Shown in pieces: positions 25,392 to 32,490 of a DNA stretch of 37,677 bases (its first letter is position 1; each line of letters begins with the position of its first letter). Both the position numbers and the translations under genes were made by a program. The notes beneath the pieces were generated by a model. It had not been told where the DNA came from. It ran no database searches and was given only the letters and a program-made list of their open reading frames with translations. This stretch comes from Hyphomonadaceae bacterium. GTDB taxonomy: Bacteria > Pseudomonadota > Alphaproteobacteria > Caulobacterales > Aquidulcibacteraceae. The DNA lies in assembly GCA_014378995.1 (NCBI GenBank), contig JACMMP010000021.1, positions 1 to 37,677 on the forward strand, read 5' to 3'.

Positions 25392-26021
25392 ATGGCCATA
25401 CGCGCACTTGTCGCCGACGATCACGAGCTTTTTCGGAGCGGCCTTCGGCAATTGCTGATCGATGCGCTGGGCGCAGAAGAAGTGCGCGAAGCGGAAACGC
25501 TCGACCAAGCGATCGAGATACTGACCAACGAAGGCGCCGGCGATCTTATCCTGGTTGATCTGCGCATGCCCGGCATGTCCGGCGCCGAGGCGTTGGCCGC
25601 ATTGCGCGACGGCTTTCCAGACGCAAAGATCGCCGTTGTTTCGGCGTGGGAAGAGCGCGCTGAGATTCTGGCGGCGCTCAGCGCCGGCGTGAACGGCTAC
25701 ATTCCAAAGTCGCTGCCCGCAGCCGAAATCGCTGCTGCGATTCAATCGATAATGGACGGCAAAATTTTCGTTCCGGCGGCGATGGGCAAGCGCGAGCCCG
25801 GCGCACCGGTCGCGTCCGCGCAAACGGGGAGTGGCGAGCACAAGCTGACTGTGCGCCAGAAGGAAGTGCTGACCGAGCTTATGAAAGGGCAAGCGAGCAA
25901 GGAAATCGCGCGCACTCTCGATATCGCTGAGGGGACAGTGAAGATTCACTTGGCCGCGATCTACCGCGCCCTTGGCGTGCGCACACGCGCTGAAGCGATT
26001 GCGCGGCTGAAGTCGAACTAG
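25392..26021 (+). CDS. NarL/LuxR-type response regulator
   Basis: A 209-residue two-component response regulator. The receiver domain (~1-120) has the acidic pair Asp9-Asp10, the phosphorylation site Asp56 (LVDLRMPG), Ser/Thr position VVSAW and Lys104-region PKSLP. The C-terminal LuxR/GerE helix-turn-helix (~150-209) reads LTVRQKEVLTEL, SKEIARTLDIAEGTVKIHLAAIY. It is expected to bind DNA when phosphorylated. Its 3' end overlaps the convergent hybrid kinase gene by 4 bp, so the kinase is the obvious candidate partner. Targets cannot be seen; an inverted repeat lies about 100 bp upstream. Confidence 0.93.
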   Translation: MAIRALVADDHELFRSGLRQLLIDALGAEEVREAETLDQAIEILTNEGAGDLILVDLRMPGMSGAEALAALRDGFPDAKIAVVSAWEERAEILAALSAGVNGYIPKSLPAAEIAAAIQSIMDGKIFVPAAMGKREPGAPVASAQTGSGEHKLTVRQKEVLTELMKGQASKEIARTLDIAEGTVKIHLAAIYRALGVRTRAEAIARLKSN

Positions 26022-27766
26022 GCTTCTGTTTTACTCAATTGCGTCGCCGCAGCGGCGCTCAAATCGTTCGGATTGATCGGCTTAATCAGCCAGGCGTGGC
26101 CGGACGCCCGCAATGCCTCAAGCGTCTGCTGTTCGGTGTCCCCGGTTATCATGATCACAGGCGGCGCCGGCGCCAGGTGAGCGCGAAGACGTTCCGCAAT
26201 ATCTAACCCGCGCAACTCGCCCTCAATGCGCAGATCGAGCACGAGCAGATCAGGCTTGTAGCCTTGCTGGACGATCGCTTCGGCTTCCTCCCCATTGGCG
26301 CAGGCGCGCACGTGTGCGCCGAGATCGCGCAGCAGTCCCGCAATGGCTTCGCGTGCGAGCGCGTCGTCGTCCATCGCCAGCACCGGCACGCCGCGCAGCG
26401 CATCGGCGCCAACCGCCGGCACGGTGACAGCCGCCGGCGTTGTTGCGCGCGGCACGCGAAGAATAAAGCTGGCGCCTTCGCCCGGCACGGATTGGAGGTC
26501 GACGCTTATGTCGAGCAGCTCAGCAAGACGCCGGACGATAGTGAGTCCAAGCCCCAAGCCGTCGCTACGCGCGCCGAGCCGCTCAAACTCATTGAAGATG
26601 CGCTCTTGGTCTTCGAAGGCAATGCCGGGGCCTTCGTCGGCGATGGTGATTTCTGCGTCGCCGTTGACGGTGCGCGTGGAGACGCGGGCCGAGCCGCCGT
26701 GCTTAACCGCATTGGCGACGAGATTGGAGATTACGCGCTCAAGCAGCCTTGAATCAGTGAGCACTGAAAGCTGCGTCGGCGCGACATCGACTTTGGCGCC
26801 CGGGTGTTCAGCTGCGATTGCATCGAAGATCGGCTGCAGCGCGGAGTCCGCGATGTCCGGCTTGATTACGCCCGCCTGCAGGCGCGCCAGATCGAGCAGG
26901 CTCGCGAACATGCCGACCATGGAGTGCACTGCGCGGTCCATCTTGGTGACGATGTCGCGCGCTTCGCTGCTTTCGACACGGCGCTCAAGCGCGGTGAGAT
27001 AGAGCGTCAAGGCATGCAGGGGCTGGCGCATGTCATGACTTGCGACGGCGAGAAAGCGCGACTTGGCAATATCCGATGCGTCAGCCTTGGCGCGCGCATC
27101 TTCCGCCGCCGCGTGCGCGAGCCTCCATTGGGTGCGTTCGCGGCGGAGCGCGAACATAGCGAGGCCCGATCCAACCAAGGAAAGCAAGGCAAGCGCAACC
27201 GCGAGAATGCTGAGCTGCCCGCGTATGGCGCTTTCCGCGTCTCTCGCCCGGTCGATCCGCCCATCGAGCAGCACGAACAAGGCGGTGCTTTCTGCCCGGA
27301 ACGCCGCTTGCAAATCGTCTCGCGGTTGCCCTGGTGGGAAAACGCGTGAGCTTGCTGAAGTCTCGGCGCCCAGCGCATCGAAACGGCGCTCAAGCAAATC
27401 TTCCAATCGCGTCACCGATGCTTGCGCCTCGGCATCGGCCGCTGTGGTGATGCGCAACGTCGTCAGATGCTGGCGGGCGATAGCTTTGGCCGCATCGAAC
27501 TCGGCGAGCAGATCGCGATCTCCCGTCTCAGCGTAAAGCGCCGCGATCGCTTCAGCCTCATACCGGGCCTGCGACGCCTCAATCAGTTCGCTGCGGGCGG
27601 CGCGCACCCGCTCGACCACCGCCTCCTCGTTCCTATGATTGCGCTCCGCCGCCCACAGCAGCACGCCTAGGGTGATGACGATAAGCGAAACGGCGCCGAT
27701 AGCCGCCGTGAGGATGGTTTCGGCGCTTAGGGAACGCTTGGCTTCAGGCGCGCTCGGTCCGGTCAT
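26018..27766 (-). CDS. Hybrid sensor histidine kinase with C-terminal receiver
   Basis: A 582-residue inner-membrane kinase. TM1 (~18-40) and TM2 (~184-207) flank a ~145-residue periplasmic, mostly helical sensor that resembles a CHASE3-like bundle. The HisKA motif is SHDMRQPLHALTLYL with His244. The ATPase domain has NLVANAVKHGG (N box), DEGPGI and GLGLGLTIVRR. A receiver domain fills the C-terminus, with Asp511 in LLVLDLRIEG. Signal is likely passed His244 to Asp511 and on to a partner. The stop overlaps the convergent NarL-type regulator, and a single-domain receiver gene lies 38 bp upstream on the same strand, so a three-protein relay is plausible. Confidence 0.93.
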   Translation of the reverse strand: MTGPSAPEAKRSLSAETILTAAIGAVSLIVITLGVLLWAAERNHRNEEAVVERVRAARSELIEASQARYEAEAIAALYAETGDRDLLAEFDAAKAIARQHLTTLRITTAADAEAQASVTRLEDLLERRFDALGAETSASSRVFPPGQPRDDLQAAFRAESTALFVLLDGRIDRARDAESAIRGQLSILAVALALLSLVGSGLAMFALRRERTQWRLAHAAAEDARAKADASDIAKSRFLAVASHDMRQPLHALTLYLTALERRVESSEARDIVTKMDRAVHSMVGMFASLLDLARLQAGVIKPDIADSALQPIFDAIAAEHPGAKVDVAPTQLSVLTDSRLLERVISNLVANAVKHGGSARVSTRTVNGDAEITIADEGPGIAFEDQERIFNEFERLGARSDGLGLGLTIVRRLAELLDISVDLQSVPGEGASFILRVPRATTPAAVTVPAVGADALRGVPVLAMDDDALAREAIAGLLRDLGAHVRACANGEEAEAIVQQGYKPDLLVLDLRIEGELRGLDIAERLRAHLAPAPPVIMITGDTEQQTLEALRASGHAWLIKPINPNDLSAAAATQLSKTEA

Positions 27767-27804
27767 GTCTCCTCTTGCCGCCTGTTAATGGCGAAGCACA
27801 AGAA

Positions 27805-28173
27805 TTACCGTTGATCGAGCCAGGCCAGGATGGCCTCTGCGTGCGCCGGTTTCTGCATGAGCTTGAAGCCTGCGAGCTTGGCCGCGACCGTCGCTTGTCC
27901 GTGAAACGACCCCGACAGCACCATAATTTTGATATCCGGTGCGCGGGCGGCGATCTGCGAGGCCAGCGTCACCCCATCGACGCCGGGGCCGATGTTGAAG
28001 TCGGTGATGATGTAGCCAAAGCTCGCCATGCGCTCTGAAGGGATAGCGGCTACCATGTCGGCGTTGGGTGCGTGCGCAACTTCGGCGCCCCAATCGCGCA
28101 AAATCATACCGAGCGCCTCCGCAGACGCAGTGTCGTCTTCGATCAGTAGGATTTTGGGTTTTAGGCGCTTCAT
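27805..28173 (-). CDS. Single-domain response regulator
   Basis: A 122-residue stand-alone receiver domain without an output domain. Visible residues are Glu12-Asp13-Asp14 (LIEDD), Asp58 as phosphoacceptor (IITDFNIGPG), Ser in MVLSGSF and Lys in LMQKPAH. The loop after the phosphorylation site (NIGPGVDG) is of the type often seen in receivers that pair with hybrid kinases. It lies 38 bp before the hybrid kinase on the same strand and is probably cotranscribed. It may act as a phosphate shuttle or sink, or bind another protein directly. Overlapping palindromes sit just upstream of its ATG. Confidence 0.92.
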   Translation of the reverse strand: MKRLKPKILLIEDDTASAEALGMILRDWGAEVAHAPNADMVAAIPSERMASFGYIITDFNIGPGVDGVTLASQIAARAPDIKIMVLSGSFHGQATVAAKLAGFKLMQKPAHAEAILAWLDQR

Positions 28174-28188
28174 GGGACCTCACACAAA

Positions 28189-28235
28189 ATCACGTGATGA
28201 TCACAAAGTGCTAGAGGGCGTTGCGGCCTAGGCCG
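28189..28235. promoter_or_regulatory. Palindrome cluster upstream of the receiver gene
   Basis: Three perfect palindromic elements lie in the divergent gap: ATCACGTGAT at 28189-28198, overlapping GTGAT-G-ATCAC at 28194-28204, and the 12-bp CGGCCTAGGCCG at 28224-28235. The first two begin only 16 bp before the receiver ATG, a position suited to an operator. The factor is unknown. Confidence 0.4.
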
Positions 28236-28350
28236 GAAGCACTAGGCGACGGCATAGGCAGATTTTCGCTGATTGGTTGACCATGCGTCTAGGTCCTCGG
28301 GCAAGACTTAGGTGCAATATTCGCGCGTGGATATTCTTGTCATCGTTAAT

Positions 28351-28385
28351 GGGTCTCGAGTTTTACCTGCTCTCGAAAAGGACCC
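28351..28385 (+). promoter_or_regulatory. Hairpin enclosing the ribosome binding site of the 28389 gene
   Basis: GGGTC pairs with GACCC and, inside that, CGAG with CTCG across an 11-nt loop. The AAGGA ribosome binding site (28378-28382) lies within the 3' arm and internal loop, 6 bases before the ATG at 28389. Folding could limit translation; this is inference from base pairing only. Confidence 0.35.
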
Positions 28386-28388
28386 AGA

Positions 28389-28715
28389 ATGGATCGTCTC
28401 GCGCTTAACCTTGTTGCCGATTCCGGCGAAGATTGGATCGGCGGCGGCGGTTCGCGCGGCGAGCACGATTTCTGCTCGCGCGCCGGCGCGCTGGCGCTGA
28501 AATCCAAAATCGAAGCCTATTGGCGCGAGCGCGGTCAGCACGTGATGGTCGCTCTGCACAATGTCGGCTTTCACCCTGCCATCCGCGCGGCCCGCTTTGA
28601 TGTGCGCAGCGACATGGTCAACGGCATGCCGCGCAGCACGCAGAACGCAAAGAAAGCGCCGGCGCAAGAGGACGTGTTCGTCGATGATTTCGACGATGAT
28701 CTCGCCTTCGAATAA
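28389..28715 (+). CDS. Small hypothetical cytoplasmic protein
   Basis: A 108-residue protein of unrecognised family. The start follows AAGGA at 6 bp. It has a glycine-rich segment IGGGGSRGEHDFCSRAG near residues 17-33, a central helix LKSKIEAYWRERGQ, a hydrophobic strand HVMVALHNVGFHPAIRA, and a very acidic end DVFVDDFDDDLAFE. There is no signal peptide, membrane helix or known motif. It is followed by a strong intrinsic terminator and preceded by a possible hairpin, so it is probably a single-gene transcript that is well expressed. The glycine loop could bind a nucleotide or phosphate, but this is a guess. Confidence 0.75.
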   Translation: MDRLALNLVADSGEDWIGGGGSRGEHDFCSRAGALALKSKIEAYWRERGQHVMVALHNVGFHPAIRAARFDVRSDMVNGMPRSTQNAKKAPAQEDVFVDDFDDDLAFE

Positions 28716-28751
28716 GAGTTTTTAAGTTCGGGCCTTGGGCGGCTCTCGGTG

Positions 28752-28784
28752 AAGGGCGCGGTCGCAACACAGCGCCCTTTTCTT
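28752..28784 (+). terminator. Intrinsic terminator after the 28389 gene
   Basis: AAGGGCGC (28752-28759) pairs perfectly with GCGCCCTT (28772-28779) across a 12-nt loop, and a T-rich stretch (TTTTCTT) follows from 28778. It lies between two converging genes and ends the rightward transcript. Confidence 0.85.
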
Positions 28785-28795
28785 GTCCGGCTAGC

Positions 28796-29266
28796 TCAGC
28801 TGCTTGCGGCGTAAGCTTTCTCGCCGGGGCGGGGTTCGCGGCGTTGGATCGGCTTGAACATGCCTGAACCGGTGAGGAGCGTGCGGTCGCCGCTCCAGAT
28901 GCGCCCCCGCACGATGTAGAGATCGTCTTCACGCGAAAGCACTTCGCCCGCGCCTTCCACCCAGTCGCCCAGGCGGGCGCTGGAGAGAAAGTCGATCGTG
29001 AGGCGCACCGTCACCCAATAGGATGACGTCTCCACCGACACGATGTGCCCCCAGGCCATGTCGGCGAAACTCATCAGCATGCCGCCGTGCGCGTTCTGCA
29101 TGCCGTTCGTGTGGTGGTCCTCGACGCGGAAGCCCATCGTGTAGGCTTCGCCCGCGGCGCGCCGGTAGAGCGGGCCGATCTGACGGCCAAAGCCACGCCG
29201 CCAATCAAGCGCCGCATAGCCTTCCGGAATATCGAACGCCGCTGGCGCGGCGACATCGTCTGACAT
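28796..29266 (-). CDS. PaaI-type hotdog thioesterase
   Basis: A 156-residue hotdog-fold protein from the ATG at 29266 ([10 protein letters not shown]); an in-frame ATG at 29302 would add 12 residues without a better ribosome binding site. The fold's signature is visible as [20 protein letters not shown], the HGG-containing active-site helix of acyl-CoA thioesterases of the PaaI/YbgC type, followed by [19 protein letters not shown]. It would act on an acyl-CoA in the cytoplasm; the chain type is unknown. It lies next to the sugar transferase gene on the same strand with a 66-bp gap but a metabolic link is not evident. Confidence 0.88.
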   Translation of the reverse strand: MSDDVAAPAAFDIPEGYAALDWRRGFGRQIGPLYRRAAGEAYTMGFRVEDHHTNGMQNAHGGMLMSFADMAWGHIVSVETSSYWVTVRLTIDFLSSARLGDWVEGAGEVLSREDDLYIVRGRIWSGDRTLLTGSGMFKPIQRREPRPGEKAYAASS

Positions 29267-29332
29267 GGGAGAGGGCAGTAAGGCAGTGGGGCCATAAGGC
29301 AATAGCGCTGCGCGAACGCGCTCGCTATCGCC

Positions 29333-30088
29333 TCAGCAGGCGTCTTCGGTGTTGAGCACGGCGGGGAGCGTCATCAACAAAATCCAGAACTCGCCGAGCC
29401 ATGACCATTCTTCGAGGTATTCACGGTCGTAGCGGATGCGCCGTTCATAGCCGGTGCTCGAACGTCCGCTCACTTGCCAGAGCCCGGTAATGCCGGGGCG
29501 CACAAGCAGATAATAACGGCGGTCACGGCCGTAGCGGTTGAGTTCAGCGCGCGTGATCGGGCGCGGGCCGATGACACTCATATCGCCGCGCAGCACGTTC
29601 CAGAGTTGCGGCAATTCATCCAGGCTCGTCTTGCGCAGAAAGGCGCCGACCTTGGTGATGCGCGGATCGTGGCGCAGCTTCTGGCCTTCCTGCCATTCTG
29701 CAGCGGCATGAGGATCGGTGAGCAGGATCTGCGCCAGCCGCTCTTCGCTATCCGTCGCCATGGTGCGGAATTTTAGGCACTCGAAACGCTCGCCTTGGCG
29801 CCCGACGCGCGTGTGGCGATAGAACACCGGCCCGCGGTCGGTCAGCTTAATGGCGAACGCGATACTGATGAAGGCCGGGAGCAGGAAGAGGAGGGCCAGT
29901 CCCGCAATTGCGAGATCGAAGGCGCGCTTCATGCGCCCATTGGCGGCTCTAACCTTGCGGATAAGACGACGATCGGTGATCCGATGCGCGACGCGCGATT
30001 CGGCTGCTCTAAAGCGTTCGCCCGCATTCTGCCGGCCACGAAACGGGAGACTTACAGTCGCCCCCGTTTCGATCATTTGATTGGCCAT
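29333..30088 (-). CDS. Polyprenyl-phosphate sugar-1-phosphate transferase (exopolysaccharide)
   Basis: A 251-residue bacterial sugar transferase of the monotopic phosphoglycosyl transferase type (WcaJ/HfsE C-terminal domain, PglC). It starts polysaccharide synthesis by moving a sugar-1-phosphate from a nucleotide sugar to undecaprenyl phosphate on the inner membrane. After ~50 basic residues it has the re-entrant helix ([20 protein letters not shown]), then [23 protein letters not shown], the catalytic pair Asp157-Glu158 in [15 protein letters not shown] with Arg176, and [14 protein letters not shown]. All key motifs are intact. It lacks the extra N-terminal helices of full-length WcaJ-like enzymes. 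It diverges from the beta-barrel side of the polysaccharide region. Confidence 0.94.
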   Translation of the reverse strand: MANQMIETGATVSLPFRGRQNAGERFRAAESRVAHRITDRRLIRKVRAANGRMKRAFDLAIAGLALLFLLPAFISIAFAIKLTDRGPVFYRHTRVGRQGERFECLKFRTMATDSEERLAQILLTDPHAAAEWQEGQKLRHDPRITKVGAFLRKTSLDELPQLWNVLRGDMSVIGPRPITRAELNRYGRDRRYYLLVRPGITGLWQVSGRSSTGYERRIRYDREYLEEWSWLGEFWILLMTLPAVLNTEDAC

Positions 30089-30264
30089 TAGCCCACGATC
30101 CCTGCCATTTCCCTCGCTAATGGCCCGGTAAGGTTTGGCATGCGTTTATTGTGCATTGCAATCCCAGTCGCTTCTTAGGTTAGGCGCTGTCTAACAAACT
30201 TGTTCGGAACCATCGCGAGGCTAGAGTCGTTAAGGGTGGTTGTGCGCCTATTTGGCGAGTCGTT
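30089..30264. other. Divergent promoter region with inverted repeat
   Basis: This gap lies between the leftward sugar transferase and the rightward genes and is part of a 533-bp stretch whose only candidate gene is the small membrane protein at 30265. It contains GTTAG-7 nt-CTAAC, a perfect inverted repeat at 30179-30195, and a comparatively AT-rich segment. Promoters for both directions are expected here; none can be assigned precisely. Confidence 0.4.
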
Positions 30265-30489
30265 GTGGAGCAGAAATTGGGTGCACTTCGCCGCCCCCAG
30301 TCTGACATGGAGCAGCGCGCCGCGCCGGCTAGCCCCTCCGCGTCGAAGATGGACGGGCCAGCCCGGCCGCCGAGATGGCTCGTTGTCTCCGGCCTCATCG
30401 TCTACTGCTCTGTTTTTTGGGTTTTAATCTGGGCTGCGGGCTCGTTTGGCGTGGACCTCGTGCGCGCCGCCACGGCTGTCGCGCCGTAG
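30265..30489 (+). CDS. Possible small single-helix membrane protein
   Basis: A possible 74-residue protein with a Pro/Ala/Arg-rich N-terminus and one strong hydrophobic segment (WLVVSGLIVYCSVFWVLIWA). The start could be GTG at 30265 or ATG at 30307 or 30349; none has a clear ribosome binding site. The hydrophobic run and the reading direction toward the beta-barrel gene favour a real gene at the head of the polysaccharide transcript. No family is recognised and it may still be a chance reading frame. Confidence 0.4.
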   Translation: MEQKLGALRRPQSDMEQRAAPASPSASKMDGPARPPRWLVVSGLIVYCSVFWVLIWAAGSFGVDLVRAATAVAP

Positions 30490-30621
30490 AAGTTGTGGAC
30501 GCAGCGCAACACTTTCGGTCCCGGCTTTTTAACCCGCTCCTTTTAGCTTCCCTCGTTCTGACTGCCGGCGCGGCCTATATGGGCGCGCGCGGCCACCTGC
30601 CAGCCTGGGGAGAAACCCTCG

Positions 30622-31995
30622 ATGACGTCTTTGCAAAACACCGCGGGCGAGCCTGCGCAAACATTCCCGCCGCAAGCGCAAGCTGTTGCCTTTACGATGA
30701 ATTCCGCTGAACGCTCGGTCCAAAGTCGCCGAACCCGCTTGGCCAGCCAAGCGGCGTTGGCTCGTGCAGGGGGATTTGTTTTGCGCTTCCATCGCGTTTT
30801 TTCCGTATTCACCGCTTCGCTGATCGCGTTTGCGCCGCTCCACGCCGTCGCGCAGACGCCGGAGGAAAAGGTTTCGGTCCGCGAGCGTCCGCGCCCTGAG
30901 TTCGATCCGCTCGGCACCCGCCTCGGCGCATTCAACTTGAACGCTGAACTCGATCTTGGCGTCGCCAGCACCGATAACCTCTTCGCCGACGTCCCGGGCG
31001 CCGAGGTCGACGATATGATCTACACGGTGAGCCCGTGGGCGCGTCTGTCGTCGGGCTGGTCGCGCCATGCGCTTTCGGTCGAAGGCGGCGCGACATTCAA
31101 GAGCCACCAAGATTTCTCGAGCGAAGATGCCGACACGCACTTCGTGCGCGGCGTCGGCCGGCTTGATATCGGCAGCTCCACCAGCATCACCGGCACGGCC
31201 GGCTTTGCGCATGAAGTTGAGCCCCGGACGGATCCGGACGCGTCGCTGCTCGGCGACCCAGTCGAATACGACCGCACCGAAATGTCTGTCGGCGTTGCTC
31301 ACACCTTCAACCGCTTCCGCGTCGTCGCTGAAGCGGCGCACGCCGAGACCGATTTTGACGGTTTGGTCCCGAGCCTGCGCGACAACGAAGAGGACGTGTT
31401 GCGCGGCCGCATCGAAGCGGAGCTCACGCCGCGTATCGGCGCGGTCCTCCAGGCCACGGCAGATGAGCGCTCCTACGACAACGACCCGACCCTCAATTCG
31501 GAAGGTCAAACCTTGCTGGCCGGCGTCACGATCAACTTCACCGATCTCATGCTGGGTGAGTTCACCGTCGGTCAGTTCGAGCGCGACTACCAAGGTTTTG
31601 GCTCGACCGACGGCCTTGCGATTGCAGCCGAGGTCGAATGGTACATCACGCGCTTGACGACCATCACGCTCAACGTCGACCGCAACGCCGAGGATGTCGT
31701 CGGGGCCGCGACCGGACTGCCTTACGTTGAGGAACGCTACGGCGCGCGCGTTGATCACGAATTGCTGCGCAATGTCATCCTCACAGCGGCGGTCCAGGCC
31801 GGCCAACGTGAATACGATGTGGTCGATCGCAATGACGACTTCTTCTACGGCGAGATCGGCGCGGACTATCTGATGAACCGCCGTGTCGCGCTGCAAGCGC
31901 GTTACCGCCGCGACGAGGTGGAATCGTCGGGTGCGGCTGCTTATCGCGACTATGAGGTCAATACGCTGTCGGTCGGGCTCAGCCTGCGCCTCTAG
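30622..31995 (+). CDS. Outer-membrane beta-barrel protein (BBP2-like)
   Basis: Up to 457 residues. The ATG at 30622 follows GGGGAG but leaves a signal peptide (FHRVFSVFTASLIAFAPLHAVAQ) more than 50 residues in; a TTG at 30781, directly after AGGGGGA, would put that signal at the N-terminus and may be the true start. The mature part is a series of amphipathic strands with aromatic and charged residues (e.g. SVGVAHTFNRFRVVAEAAHA) and ends SVGLSLRL, as expected for a barrel with a C-terminal insertion strand. Proteins of this type occur in exopolysaccharide loci, where they may serve export or surface binding of polymer. No Wza-type export channel is seen in the window. Confidence 0.87.
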   Translation: MTSLQNTAGEPAQTFPPQAQAVAFTMNSAERSVQSRRTRLASQAALARAGGFVLRFHRVFSVFTASLIAFAPLHAVAQTPEEKVSVRERPRPEFDPLGTRLGAFNLNAELDLGVASTDNLFADVPGAEVDDMIYTVSPWARLSSGWSRHALSVEGGATFKSHQDFSSEDADTHFVRGVGRLDIGSSTSITGTAGFAHEVEPRTDPDASLLGDPVEYDRTEMSVGVAHTFNRFRVVAEAAHAETDFDGLVPSLRDNEEDVLRGRIEAELTPRIGAVLQATADERSYDNDPTLNSEGQTLLAGVTINFTDLMLGEFTVGQFERDYQGFGSTDGLAIAAEVEWYITRLTTITLNVDRNAEDVVGAATGLPYVEERYGARVDHELLRNVILTAAVQAGQREYDVVDRNDDFFYGEIGADYLMNRRVALQARYRRDEVESSGAAAYRDYEVNTLSVGLSLRL

Positions 31996-32034
31996 GCTCC
32001 GGCCGGGGAGAGGCGCTAAGCTGGGCGACCCTCA

Positions 32035-32490
32035 ATGAGCCTGGAAACGTCAATGCCCGCGGCTGCAAAGCCCAAAGCTAAACCTCCCGCCAGGGGGGCA
32101 TCAAAAAAAGGCGCCGCGCGGAAACGTGCGGCGCCTGCCGCTTCGCTGGCTGGCGCTCTCGCGGAAGCTGCGTGGGCGGAAGCCGATCTCGCTTTGGCGG
32201 AGGCGCTCGCCTACCTTGACGAAGCGCAAGGCGCTGGCGACCAGGCAGCGTACGCGGATGTGCTGGAGCTGGTGGCGCAATCGCTCTCAAGGGCGGCGCG
32301 CAAGCGTGGGCTGGCCCGGCTCGGTAAGCTTGGCGCGCGCGAGGCGTACGACGCCAATCTGCATGATCTCAATGGCGCGGGGTCCCGGCCGCCCAAAACT
32401 GTCCGGGTCGAGGCGCGCGGCGTCGCCCGCGGCGGCGACGTGTTGGTGAAAACCCGGGTAGGGCGCCTCGGCGCACCCAAGCGGCCATGA
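32035..32490 (+). CDS. Mini GrpE-like protein (putative nucleotide exchange factor)
   Basis: A 151-residue protein: a Lys/Ala/Pro-rich N-terminus (~1-35), a helical middle (~38-95, ALAEAAWAEADLALAEALAY), and a C-terminal part that follows GrpE order: LARLGKLGAREAYDANLHDL matches the GrpE pattern GxxxIxxxGxxFDPxxHE, and VRVEARGVARGGDVLVKTRVGRL matches its closing beta-domain (V...GY...RVLRxAxV). The long GrpE coiled-coil is much shortened. Its stop overlaps the Hsp70-like gene by 4 bp, so the two are translationally coupled, as expected for an ATPase and its exchange factor. An ATG at 32053 with GGAA upstream is an alternative start. Similarity is modest; the role is inferred from pattern and neighbour. 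Confidence 0.7.
   Translation: MSLETSMPAAAKPKAKPPARGASKKGAARKRAAPAASLAGALAEAAWAEADLALAEALAYLDEAQGAGDQAAYADVLELVAQSLSRAARKRGLARLGKLGAREAYDANLHDLNGAGSRPPKTVRVEARGVARGGDVLVKTRVGRLGAPKRP
32103..32135 (-). terminator. Terminator-like hairpin on the reverse strand inside the GrpE-like gene
   Basis: GGCGCCGC (32110-32117) and GCGGCGCC (32128-32135) form a perfect 8-bp stem, extended by a G-T pair and two GC pairs to 11 bp around a GAAA tetraloop. Seven A residues (32103-32109) precede it, so leftward RNA would have a strong GC stem followed by seven U. It would stop leftward antisense transcripts from the 34-kb kinase-like gene. As forward coding sequence the same bases encode the basic N-terminus. 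Confidence 0.45.

Noticed and set aside
30529-31896. 455-residue reverse-strand frame opposite the beta-barrel gene
   Set aside because: The forward strand shows a signal peptide and barrel strands ending in a typical C-terminal strand; the reverse frame is an Arg/Asp/Val-rich mirror.
32110-32135. Hairpin as a rightward terminator or riboswitch
   Set aside because: On the forward strand no T-run follows the stem and it lies inside coding sequence, so only the reverse-strand terminator reading is kept.
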